Below are positions 54,114-64,000 of a stretch of DNA of 64,000 nt, one piece after another. Source of the stretch: Hygrocybe punicea (lineage: Eukaryota > Basidiomycota > Agaricomycetes > Agaricales > Hygrophoraceae); assembly GCA_963556145.1 (NCBI GenBank), contig OY744473.1, positions 1,302,001-1,366,000 of the forward strand, written 5' to 3'. Within the stretch, counting starts at the first letter, position 1. The number at the start of each line of letters is the position of its first letter. The notes beneath the pieces are model-generated. The model saw nothing but the letters and a program-made list of their open reading frames with translations. It did not search any database and was not told the DNA's origin. The position numbers and the translations under genes are program-made.

Positions 54114-55515
54114 ATCTTTCTTCTCCTCCTTTGTTTTTTTGCTTTTCCTTTCTATGCAGTCCCATCCACCTTCTCCCTTTGGGTGTCGCAGTATCCTGGA
54201 CCCCCTTTTTTCCCTCCCACCACTCCCTCTTCTTAGCCTTCTATGCTTCCTTATTGTAAGACAAAAACCAAAAAGAATCACCATGTTCTCGGACTGGGCC
54301 ACTGTCTCAGGGTGTGGTCATGTTTCCTATCCTCTTTCCGTACATCTCAAAAGTGACTGGTGTGATTAGATACTCTTATCCCATCATTGGATTCACTCTG
54401 AGAAGCAACCCAACATTTTGACAGTTTCCATGCCTCTGGCAGGTCCATGTAGTCCAGGCTATCCTGCAACATGACAAGGATGGTTCTTGCAGCTGCCACT
54501 GGTTCTGGAAAAACACTTACATTCTGGACGCCCCTTCTACTGTGAGCTGACACCATTCAAATTGTTTGTGCCCCACTGAACATTCTTGGGGCAATGAATG
54601 TCTAATCTCTTGCCCAGCGCAGCATCTGAGCAATTACTGTCACGGCTGAAAACACAACTGCTACAACCTTCCAGGTCAGTGTGCCAGTGCATGCTACTGT
54701 TGGAGTTCAGGAAGCCGGTCACACTGGCTACTCGGTGACACCTCATTTTCCACCATTATGAATCACTTTGTGCCATTCAAAAACCATATTCACAAACTGA
54801 TACATGTTGACTAGTTACCTGTCAATTTTGAACTTAATTTGTTTGGTATTACATGAGCTAGCATGACAGGTAAGTGGTTGGCACTGTTATTGGTACATGT
54901 TTGGCTACATGTGATGCATTGTGTCACTACAATGGCATGATTACTGCAACCACTTGTTCCCTCAGTGGAGGGACCCCTCCTTTTCTCTACAGCAGCCTGG
55001 ATGCTGCACTTAGGTTTGAATCCTCCTTATTATTATAACTTTTGCTCTTTACTGATTTATTTTGACCATAGGAAAGTGAGGGGGGCAGGGTGCATTCTGG
55101 AAACACTTTTGGCTGGTCCTTTTGGTGAGTGATAGCACATCAGTAGGGCATATCTGACACAGGTGTCTCATATTTTTAGCAATTTTCTTTGTGCCTCAAG
55201 GCAACATGCCACTCAACACCTTTATCACTGAATTGATCTCTGCAATGGCCAGGCACACTAGTACTTCTATCATGGAAATGGTCTTGTTTTCATCAATTGT
55301 GAGTCCCTATAATTGTTTTCCGGAAGGGTCTCTTCACATTAGACCACATTATATAGATTACTTTCACCTACATGGACATCAATAATCAAATTTCCATCAG
55401 TCCAGATCTGTCAACTCCGTTTCACATCAATGCGACTACTGGCTGGTCCACAGTGCTCAAACCTCCTCCTTGTTTACACCCCCACATCCACCCACACCTT
55501 TCTTTCACTCCCTCA
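54114..55515. other. No gene recognised
   Basis: Pyrimidine-rich then mixed DNA with only short open frames and no recognisable domain, repeat or element end. Confidence 0.4.
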
Positions 55516-55517
55516 AG

Positions 55518-56885
55518 ATGCCATTTTCACCAGTCACTGAAAATTCTGCAGACCTACCACCAGCTGACCAAAATCCTGAAGATCTGCCAGACATTGTGTG
55601 TATTTCACAGGAAGAACATATATCCCTGGCTTTGAAACCCATTGCTGCTGCTAGGACATGATCTAATGGCCTCCTGGCCTTTCACTTGGGGAAGCAGCAA
55701 AGGCTTTTGATGTACCAAAGAGCACCCTTACAGACCGTTTTAATGGTGTTCACACCTGGGAAGCTGCACACACTGTAGAGGGTCGACATCCCCCTGAGTC
55801 TGTATTGTCGATATATCACAAATCCGGACAAATCTGACACTCCCAGCAAGTTGCATTTGAACCCAATGTAATCTGATGTGACATGACCCAATGTGACCAA
55901 TGTAACCTGACTTGTACTGCTTTGTCATGGCTGCTTTCATACCAAATCCGGCAGGCTCATAAGCCACGGAGTCCCAATTCTAGGGGACAGATCTCATCAG
56001 ATGCAACTCCTAATTTCAGACTTGCCCTATATACGCATCCCCTTGTCCTTATGGAGATATGTAGGATTTTTAGATCTTTTTCATGGATATTCGCTTTCCC
56101 CTCCATTTCCTGTCTTTGTCACATTGCAATGCCCCTCTTCACATCCCCATTCTAACTTCTCTTTGTAGTTTCCATTGGCCAAAGTAGACATGACTGAAAG
56201 TAGACTACCCACCCATGTACTATAAAAATGGTCCCCGACAACCATACAAAATAAGACACCCTCAGTCCCCATTTCCTTAAACTCAGATTCCCATTTAAAG
56301 TCCTTTCTCATGCTTTTCCTCATAGACTCTTAGACTTTTGTAGTTGACCTCGTCATCTTTATCGTTGTTCTTATTATTCATTCATTATTTCCAACCCAAC
56401 CCACTGTACCCGATGTTGTTGGCATTGTCAAGTTCATCATTATTTATCTGTTTTCAGCCCATTCATCACCGGGTTCTTCATTATTTGTCCATTGTCATAG
56501 TTTTAGATGGCGGCTTGACTTTTTACTTCCATTTCTACCTTCTTACTATTATTCCTGACACTGATTATCCTTGTCACTTTCATGCTGACACCCCCTGGTT
56601 TAGGATCTACATTTCACAGCCAACCCAACCTCGCCATTACAACACCCATCAACAGAACCTTGTGCCAGCCTAGGAAGAATTGCTCATTGACTGGATCAAG
56701 ATTATGGGCTGATGAGGAATTCCAGTCTCACTGAGCATTCTGTGAGACTATGCATCTGACATATGTGGCAAATCTGTTGATGCCTTGTGGGGAAAACATT
56801 TTATGGCTTGACATCCTGAACTCATCCTCAAATGGACAACATCACTGGAACAGCAACAGGTAACTCAATTCCACCAATCCATCAC
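55518..56885 (+). pseudogene. Pogo/CENP-B-like (DDE_1) transposase N-terminus, split and decayed
   Basis: Part 1 starts MPFSPVTENSADLPPADQNP at 55518 and includes an HTH_psq-like motif GEAAKAFDVPKSTLTDRFNG (about 55690-55750). Part 2 begins near 56640 with HQQNLVPA*EELLIDWIKIM, then G**GIPVSLSIL and VDALWGKHFMA, the CENP-B-type second helix-turn-helix (Tc5 domain). About 0.8 kb separates the parts (55800-56630) with no recognisable content. Internal stops include TAG at 56671-56673 and two consecutive TGA at 56710-56715, where CAG and CGA CGA would restore the family pattern. The DDE catalytic domain is absent. Confidence 0.6.
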
Positions 56886-56924
56886 TCACAAATTAGTGTT
56901 GCCACGACTATAGCCAATATTTTT

Positions 56925-57225
56925 GGAAAATTGCCTTTTTAGGCTAGTAAAATTAGCTAAAATTATGAAAATATTGGGCAAAGCCAAAACCTGAGGGGTC
57001 ACTTAAGGGTGCTAAAAATTTGGAGCTCAATCTTCAGAGTTATTCAACCATAGTTATTGAGTCTAGTCAGCTACAGTCCAACAGCTATTCTTGAATAACT
57101 CTGAAAATTGAGCCCCAAAATCTTGGCACCCTTGAGTGACCCCTCAGCTTTTGGCTTTGCCCATTTTGTCAAATATTTTCATAATTTTAGCTAATTTTAC
57201 TAGCCTAAAAAGGCAAAATTTTGAC
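56925..57225. repeat. Foldback repeat with ~120-bp arms
   Basis: 56926-57047 and 57091-57221 are imperfect inverted repeats (CTTTTTAGGCTAGTAAAATT against AATTTTACTAGCCTAAAAAG). MITE-like. No clear target duplication. Confidence 0.7.
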
Positions 57226-57334
57226 CATCTTTGCTCAGACCACCCATCATCAACACCCAGTCCTTTGCATCCAGACTTATTGCGAAATATGATGCAGTGG
57301 TTGTTGACTGCTAAGATATTTTACGTGGAACTTA

Positions 57335-58100
57335 CAGCCGTTTGCATAAAGCATGACAGTTGCCACATTTTTTTTGTTTGTAAGAAAAACAAAGACAGTG
57401 AAATTTCAAGTGTGAAGTAGTGTATCTCATGAAATACTGAATGGATTGAGATCATTGTAGAGGCAAATTTTATCTATTCTTCAAGGCCTTTTCAGCTGTG
57501 TTATTACATTCAAGCTGTGTCTAGTGTATGCTGAGTTATAAGCATAATAAGATAGAGTAGCAGCTGAACATTGAATGATAAATAGCTCTGTCAATACCTC
57601 TTGGATTGAGATACTTGTATGGAGTAAAATGTTCATTTTTTCAATGTGAATCTGCTCAAATACTGGGATTTCCAATACTTACAGATTCTAAATCCATAGT
57701 CTTGATCTCATTCAAATTTAGCAATATTCTAACTTGCACTCAGAAAAGGCTCAACATTGAAAATCCCGGTATTTGAGCAGATTCACATTGAAAAAATGAA
57801 CATTTTACTCCATACAAGTATCTCAATCCAAGAGGTATTGACAGAGCTATTTATCATTCAATGTTCAGCTGCTACTCTATCTTATTATGCTTATAACTCA
57901 GCATACACTAGACACAGCTTAAATGTAATAACACAGCTGAAAAGGCCTTGAAGAATAGATAAAATTTGCCTCTACAATGATCTCAATCCATTCAGTATTT
58001 CATGAGATACATTACTTCACACTTAAAATTTCACTTAAGTCTTTGTTTTTCTTATAAACAAAAAAAATGTGGCAACTGTCATGCTTTATGCAAACGGCTG
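57335..58100. mobile_element. 766-bp foldback MITE, Tc1/mariner-type ends, flanked by TA
   Basis: The arms cover nearly the whole element: 57335 to about 57676 and about 57757-58100. Termini are CAGCCGTTTGCATAAAGC and its complement, with TA on each side (57333-57334 and 58101-58102). The two arms are so alike that each gives the same 64-codon open frame in opposite directions; this is a consequence of the palindrome, not a gene. Confidence 0.85.
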
Positions 58101-59469
58101 TAATTATATTTGCCTCTCTCTAAGAGGGTATTTATACTACCAGTTCTACTAGAAGTTTCTTGTGTTAAGTAGAATAACTGTTGCACCTAAGCATGGCAGG
58201 TGTCTGGGGTCATGTGATGTGGATTACTAATCCTTTCCACAACTATTTGGCCACTATTCCCAACACTCCCCCAACACTTGCCATCACACCATATCAATGC
58301 ACCACGATGGCTGTACCCTGAATGGATGCCCTGCCCATGCATTGTATGGTGGCCCCACCAATGACCCACCCACTGACCCTGTGCCATGCCATGCCACTTC
58401 CTTTTTCACATTCTACCACTTTTTTCTCCATCTTTTTTTCACCATGACCCACCATTATTAGATTCATCTGGGGTAGACTAGTCTACACATGCTTTCTTTG
58501 CTTTTTTTTGTGTGCTGTGTTTACTTTCAGTTTTCTGCTTTTTTTCTCCAGTTCTTTCGGTTACCCTTGGCTCTGCTCTTTTTGTTTTGTTTGTCTTTTG
58601 TTAACAATGAGGGTGTTGTTACAGAGAAGGGGGGGCACTTGTAGTGGTTGTGCCTGGGCTGTCACATGACCTGGGTCCCACAGTTGGATCTCCTTATGTA
58701 GTCACTTCCTGTCTTAGTCAATCCCATCCTACACCATTCCAACCATTTCCATGCTTGGCCATGAGCAACCTTGGACCCACTCCACCATTTCATCTTGGAT
58801 ATACTAACCCTTTTAGTTTATTAATTCCTTTCTTTCTATAAACCCCTTTCTTCTTCCTTTGTTATAAGATTGTCTGTCTTCCTTTCAAAACTCTTTCTGG
58901 CTATTTTCCTATGTGATTTCTTGTTCTCCCTTTCTCTTGATTTCTTTTAGAGTATGTGTCCTTTCTTTCCACTACATCTCGATTCATTCTGATCTCTTAA
59001 CCTTGTCATATAAAAGAGATGTATAGATTACACAGGGTGCATGGTAGCATACTTTGTAATATAGTATTTTGAATTTATTAGAAAAGTATACTAAATATTG
59101 TTATCATATTGTTGCACATAGTATTCAAAGAGTATTTAAAATGATGATTCAATATTTTGAAACAAATTACATTGCCAGTATCACAGGAGACAGATGAGGA
59201 TTTTTTGTGATCAAATAATGGGCAAATATCCAGCCGGATATCTGTGGATCTTATTGTCAGGCAGATCTTTAAGATATTTGGTCTTGAGATAATTCAGGCA
59301 CAAGCCAGATTCTGCAGAAAACTGATACCCCCTCCCCCAAAAAAAAAAACTCAAAAACTCAAACCAAACATTTATACAGAATTGGTCCTGTGGGGTGCTG
59401 AGATGTGGTATGAGGCAGCGGAGTGTCCAACGAATGAGTGAGCAGCCAGGGATGTCAAGTAGACAGGTA
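58101..59469. other. No gene; AT-rich with repeat-like sequence
   Basis: Sequence around 58610-58660 (GGGGGGGCACTTGTAGTGG ... TGTCACATGACCTGGGT) resembles the start of the direct repeats at 62029 and 63830, so part of this interval is probably an older YR-element end. Otherwise nothing supportable. Confidence 0.4.
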
Positions 59470-59477
59470 AATGAGGC

Positions 59478-60408
59478 TAGTGTTGCCGTAGTTCAGTTCC
59501 GAACCTAGCCGAACCCGGTTCAAACCCCGAACCGAACCCTAGGTTCAGTCTAAGTTCAGCCAAGTGCTGAACCGGACCGCGGGTTCAGTTCTGGGTTTCG
59601 AGGCCTGCCGGATTTCCTGAACGGCTCCAAACCGCATCCAAACCGCGAACGCGGATATTTTCAAGGTATTTATTTCATTTGTTTTTCGTATTTCTTTACT
59701 TACTTTTTCGTGTTAAACGGTATCATGTGACCATTACACGAAGTTTCTTCACCAACAACAACAACTTGAACGCAAGGCCAATGAACACAACACAATGTCG
59801 CGTTCATGGACACAGGTAAGTTTTATCATTTATCTTAACTTTACTAATATTATCTGTTACAGGAAACTCGACCGCGACCACATCGTGAGCACACCACCGC
59901 CCCAACGCCAACGCGATGCCAACGGACGCGGGACAGCTGCAACACCACCACCACCACCAGCGGCGGCAACGGCAACGGCAATGGCAATGGCAACCAGGCA
60001 ACGACAACGGCAACAGCCAGCAGCAGCAGCAGCAGTGGCAGCGGCAGCGGCAACAGCAAATGCCATCCAACATCACCACCAGCGGCGGCAACAACAATGG
60101 CAAGGACAACCACGACGGCCAGCAGCAGCAGCAGCGCCGGACGGCTCCCCCGCAGCCCAACTACCTCGCGAAGTGCAGTGCCGTATCAATTGATACGTGC
60201 CTGCCATTCGCCAGGAGAACAGAGCTCATGGGGTGAGCCCATCTTGGTCCGGGGTTCAGACCACGTCTGAACCCAGACCAAACACGGACAGACGGTTCGA
60301 TGCCATCTGGGTCCAGGTTTGGCCCAGCGCCAAACCGGACCCGAAGTTCGGTTCGCGGTTCCACCAAAAAGGGTCGGAACTGGACTGAACTGAACTTCGG
60401 CAACACTA
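59478..60408 (+). mobile_element. hAT-family element, copy 3
   Basis: Starts TAGTGTTGCCGTAGTTCAG and ends GAACTTCGGCAACACTA, with the 8-bp duplication AATGAGGC on both sides (59470-59477 and 60409-60416). As in copy 1, a short 5' exon (MSRSWTQ), a small intron (GTAAGT...TTACAG) and a Gln/Asn/Thr-rich low-complexity frame occupy the interior, followed by a CAATTG palindrome. No catalytic domain. Confidence 0.87.
60164..60215. repeat. Palindrome centred on CAATTG (hAT copy 3)
   Basis: 52 bp with 26-bp arms: CCTCGCGAA near the left, TTCGCCAGG at the right, CGTATCAATTGATACG at the centre. Confidence 0.78.
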
Positions 60409-60892
60409 AATGAGGCGGATTGACATTGCATGGCATTGGGGACTCGATAATGGTGGGGATGGCTTGTACGGACTCATGAGGGACGCCGTGAGGTGCTGGG
60501 AGGCTGTACGAGGTGGCGGGATGTCCAACAAAGGGGGCGAGGCTGGGGACATTGAATATGCATGTGCATATGGCGGAGTGACGTGGCACGGCGTGGGGAG
60601 CTCAAACACGGTGGGGATGGCTCGCACAGACTCGTGAGTGGCAATGGAGGGTGCTGGGATGTGGTATGAGGTGGCGGGTGGTCCAATGCAGGTAGGAGAG
60701 GCTGTGGGTGTCGACTCGCCAGAGGCACGAGGCAGGTTGGCATGACTAGTGGCTGTGTCATCCAAATGGCACGGGAACGGCTCATTAAGGGCACTGAAGG
60801 TGAATGTTGGGGTGTACGAATGTGTAGGGGGTGGTTCCTGGCAAGGAGAGAGGCTGGGTGACGTGGTGTACTTGGCATTGTGGGACTGTTTA

Positions 60893-61127
60893 CATGAAAA
60901 AGTAAGTAAAGAAATACGAAAAACAATTGAAATAAATACCTTAAAAATATCCACATTCGTGGTTTGGACGCAGTTTGGAGCCGTTCAGGAAATCCGGCAG
61001 GCCTCAAAACCTGGAACTGAACCCGCAGGCCAGTTCAACACTTGGCTGAACTTAGACTGAACCTAGGGTTCAGTTCGGGGTTTGGACTGGGTTTGGCTAG
61101 GTTCAGAACTGAACTATGGCAACACTA
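60893..61127 (-). repeat. Isolated hAT end, inverted copy of the left end of hAT copy 3
   Basis: The reverse complement of 60893-61127 matches 59478-59716 closely over ~235 bp, ending GGCAACACTA at 61127. The 8 bp beyond (TGCACTAT) have no partner beside hAT copy 3. This is therefore the end of another element, or a rearrangement product, that truncates the tyrosine-recombinase fragment starting at 61128. 60417-60892 holds no recognisable gene. Confidence 0.7.
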
Positions 61128-61860
61128 TGCACTATCCATTGCCACAACCTTGTCTCCAGGACCCTCACAGGCTGTAAGAAGCTGTGTGCCAGCGGCGTGT
61201 CACAAAAGCGGCCACTCTCTCACTCTGAGCTCTCCACAGTCTGCTCATCATTCCCAGACCCTTGCCCACACGATGACAGCCTCTTCGCAGTGATCATCTC
61301 AACAGCCTTCCATGGCCTCTTACAACTCGGCGAACTTGTCTGGCCCAACTCCTCCGCACTACAGGACTACCGTAAGGTCATATTGCACAGCTCCATCACC
61401 ATTGAGGTGACCACCTTCACTATCTTCCTCCCTGGCCACAAGGCCAACTGTTTCTTCAAAGGCAGCCATGTCCTGCTCCACGCCACACTCACTGCCGATG
61501 ACCCTGTCACGAACCTCATGCGCTACCTCCATTCCCATGATCAGCTTTTCCCTGTGCACCCTGAACTGTTTCTATGATCCAACAGCTCCCTCCCAACCCG
61601 GTCATGGTTCCTCTCACACCTATGCAACAATTTCCCTGATTGGAACATTGGCAGTCACTCCCTCCATTCCAGTGGTGCAATGGATCTGGCAATGGCTGGG
61701 GTATCATCGTACCTCATCCAGGTGATCAGGCGCTGGGCCTCAGATGCTTGGCAAATCTATGTTCGCAAGCACACTGCAGGCTGCCTTCCTCTTTGCCCAC
61801 CACTGAACACATGGTGCTATACATCGCTCCTCGTGGCTCACTACTCATCTCCTTGCTTTC
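61128..61860 (+). pseudogene. Tyrosine recombinase fragment (Ngaro-like element 3)
   Basis: Plus-strand text SQKRPLSHSELSTVCSSF, HGLLQLGELVWPNSSALQDY, IFLPGHKANCFFKGSHVLLH, then across a stop SLPTRSWFLSHLCNNFPDWN, GSHSLHSSGAMDLAMAGVSS and RRWASDAWQIYVRKHTAG. It aligns in order with the recombinase at 21110-22021. The box reads HSLHSSG (the catalytic Arg expected after SL is His) and the first catalytic Arg region reads QLGELVW, not RLGELVW, so it is inactive. The 5' part of the element is missing. Confidence 0.7.
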
Positions 61861-63829
61861 TGCTGAATATTTTATTTTTGGTAGACAATTTCTTTCCCTT
61901 CCCTTCCTTACTCTCTCCGTTTGCCCCCCTCTTCTCACCCTCTTCCATACTCCACAATCTCAGACAACTTCTTTTAATAGTTGTTAGCATCGCACCTATC
62001 TTTCTCGTGTAATATATTTCATTTTGGTGGAGTAGTGGGACCTGGCCAGTCACGTGACTGGGTTCCCACGGTTGACCTAGTCAGTAGCCTTCCCGATGTA
62101 GTATTCAGATCCATCTATCCAGTCATCCAGTCCTTCCTAACAAGTCCTGCGTGAGCCCCTGGAGAGGTACCAAGGTACCTCTCCATCGTGGTGATGAGAG
62201 TGTTTTCGACTCACTGATGCTTTCTTTTTTTGGATTTTCTCCTCTTCTTGCCTTTCTTTGCTGGTTTTTCTTGTGAGACGACTCCATTCTGCCTCAGCAC
62301 CCACTGCTGCGCAACCACACATTTTCTTTTCATTCACAGCCATACAACACTCAAGTTACACACTGGTGCACATGTTCAACCCAATAGGGCCTTGTTTCAC
62401 TCCCATTGACCCAAAAACACACTTGCAACCGTTCTCAGCACCCAAGCAGCAAGCCACGTCACTTTTTTTTGACCCCCCCAAATTTTCACTTTCCCCAGAC
62501 CCAGCCATGTCCAGATGACCCCCTGCAACTTCGTTTGATGTTCTGGAGCCCCATGTTCCCCATCAGGATCCCACATAGCCCGCTACTGCGAGTTTTGGAC
62601 AGCCCAACAAAAATCACATCACCGCTGTGCAGACCCCGTTTTTTTCATGCACCCTGGACCCAAAATGCATGCATTCGACTCCCTGCACCCTCAGCTCATC
62701 TACCAGAACCCCCCATTGTGCCTCATCATCTCAAACGAACCACCCTGCACCTTTTGGTCACCCCACAGATCTGCCATGTCACCACTGTTAGATCCCCACC
62801 CCTACATGGACACATTCGACTCCCCCACACTTGTTCCACTGGCCAGGACCCCCCATTCCCCTCCATCATGCCAAACGAGCCCCCGCTGTCATTTTGAAAC
62901 ACCCAGGCCATGCGCCACATCACCATCGCACAGCCCCGTTCTGCCAACATAGCCAACCCCAGATCAACTCATGAGGCTCGCAGCCCAACCATTCACCATC
63001 CTGAAGCACCCCACCTCACTCCAATACCACAAACAGACTGTGCCCACCATTCCCAGACCTCACTGTGTTCTGCCACATCACCACCCCCCAGCCGGTTTCT
63101 TGCACCATACCCCGCCCCGCAAGCCCTTGTTCAGCTCCCTGTGGCCTCGTTCTCAACCATGGTGACTACCCTGGATCCATAGGAACCCAAATGAGTGGCC
63201 CCAGCCCTCTGCACACCCTCGTTTGGTCATGTACCACCCTGCCAGTTAACCCAAAAGCACCATGTACTCCATGCCAACCCAAATGAAGCACTGCAATCCC
63301 TTTGCGTGATACGCCAACCCCCTCACATCAAGACACTATGCCCTTGTTAGTACACCCTATGCCCCATCATTATTATAGCTTTTATTATAGCCTTGTCCCC
63401 CATTCCCCCCCATACTGGATGTCAATTAAAGTCTACCTACAAGCTGTCACTACACTTGTTCATACACCTGTTCACCTAGTTCCACCAACACTGTTATGTT
63501 TTTGATCATCAGAATTTGCACACTGCACCAAGTACTTGCCAGAACAATTTGTGAGAGTTTAAGGTCTTGCATCATAAGCCCTAACCCTTGTGAGGAAGGC
63601 ATTTGGAGAGTTTGAGTTTGAGAGAGGAGTTCTATAGAGTCTGGTCATCTACCGCCCCCTGCACGAGGATGACTTCCCGCTTCATGATATAAGGCCCCAG
63701 CCTTGACTTGAGGCGTTCTGAGGGACTGGGAGTTGTGGCTTGAGAGTTTTTTGGTCTGTTTTGTTTGTTTTGTGTTCTTTTCTGTAGCAGTTGGTGATGA
63801 GGCCATCACCATGAGGAAAAGGGGCACTT
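61861..63829. other. No gene; 3' region of YR element 3
   Basis: Contains the first direct-repeat copy (62029-62157), then C-rich DNA (62400-63300) giving Pro/His-rich open frames without any family match. I treat these as non-coding. Confidence 0.4.
62029..62157 (+). repeat. 129-bp direct repeat, first copy (partner 63830-63958)
   Basis: Starts GGAGTAGTGGGACCTGGCCA and includes TTGACCTAGTCAGTAGCCTT and ATCCATCTATCCAGTCATCC. The partner differs at a few positions. Spacing is 1.8 kb. The location after a YR recombinase fits one pair of the split direct repeats used by Ngaro elements; this is an inference. Confidence 0.7.
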
Positions 63830-63958
63830 GGAGTAGTGGGACCTGGCCAGTCATGTCACTGGGTTCCCATGGTTGACCTAGTCAGTAGCCTTCCCGATGT
63901 AGTAGTCAGATCCATCTATCCAGTCATCCAGTCCTTCCTCTTGAGTCCTGTGTGAGCC
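63830..63958 (+). repeat. 129-bp direct repeat, second copy (partner 62029-62157)
   Basis: Same sequence as 62029-62157 with minor changes (CATGTCACTGG for CACGTGACTGG). Preceded by GGGGCACTTGGAGTAGTGG, also seen in diverged form at about 58635. Confidence 0.7.
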
Positions 63959-64000
63959 ACTGCTTCAGGGCAGGGCCACATATGCTTATTCTGGACACCA

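Noticed and set aside
57481..57951. Two identical 64-codon proteins on opposite strands
   Set aside because: They are the two arms of a foldback MITE; identity is a property of the palindrome.
59478..61127. One large hAT element with 235-bp inverted ends
   Set aside because: The left flank AATGAGGC is duplicated at 60409, not at 61128, so the true right end is 60408; the end at 61127 belongs to something else.

Overview
The window looks like transposon-dominated DNA from a mushroom-forming basidiomycete (Agaricomycetes). The evidence is gene structure and element repertoire: introns of 41-75 nt, KDZ and Plavaka transposases, a chromodomain Ty3/Gypsy element, Ngaro-like tyrosine-recombinase retrotransposons, a Harbinger with a DUF6818-type partner gene and a FAR1-like MULE. 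I saw no tRNA or rRNA gene and no CRISPR array. Almost every ordinary host gene present is a decayed fragment. The exceptions are two paralogous secreted-protein genes.

Left part (1-20 kb): the tail of a KDZ transposase; a complete 4.7-kb Harbinger element (1230-5925, ATT target duplication) with a readable transposase and a dead partner gene; an uncharacterised pseudogene (6574-7704); a 3.9-kb Tc1-like DD34E element (7811-11704, 178-bp inverted repeats, TA duplication) carrying two genes; a hAT element (13562-15354, 8-bp duplication); and secreted-protein gene copy 1 (16677-17843, minus).

Middle (20-42 kb): a 33-bp minisatellite; an Ngaro-like element (Gag, RT/RNase H, tyrosine recombinase, minus strand); a GC-rich minisatellite with an embedded carnitine-acyltransferase fragment; a MULE whose reading frame joins a Ulp1-type protease to a FAR1-like transposase; and a young chromovirus (32389-39530) with two 566-bp LTRs that look identical, a GTACC duplication and a candidate -1 frameshift site between gag and pol.

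Right part (42-64 kb): secreted-protein gene copy 2 (43033-44251, plus), lying in a segment that is an inverted duplicate of the copy 1 region; a broken SF3B1 (HSH155) gene interrupted by a second hAT element; a decayed Plavaka transposase; two truncated tyrosine-recombinase elements; a pogo-like pseudogene; foldback MITEs; and a third hAT element.

The most unusual item is the secreted-protein pair. Each copy has a nearly identical signal peptide and a run of five phase-1 introns that share sequence with one another. These are separated by very small exons (12-63 nt). Between the two copies the introns and signal peptide are conserved while the exons for the mature protein have diverged. Other points of note are the Ulp1-MULE fusion, six ~55-bp palindromes centred on CAATTG found in all three hAT elements, and a recurrent pattern of nonsense codons explainable by CGA to TGA or CAR to TAR changes in old elements but not in the young Gypsy.
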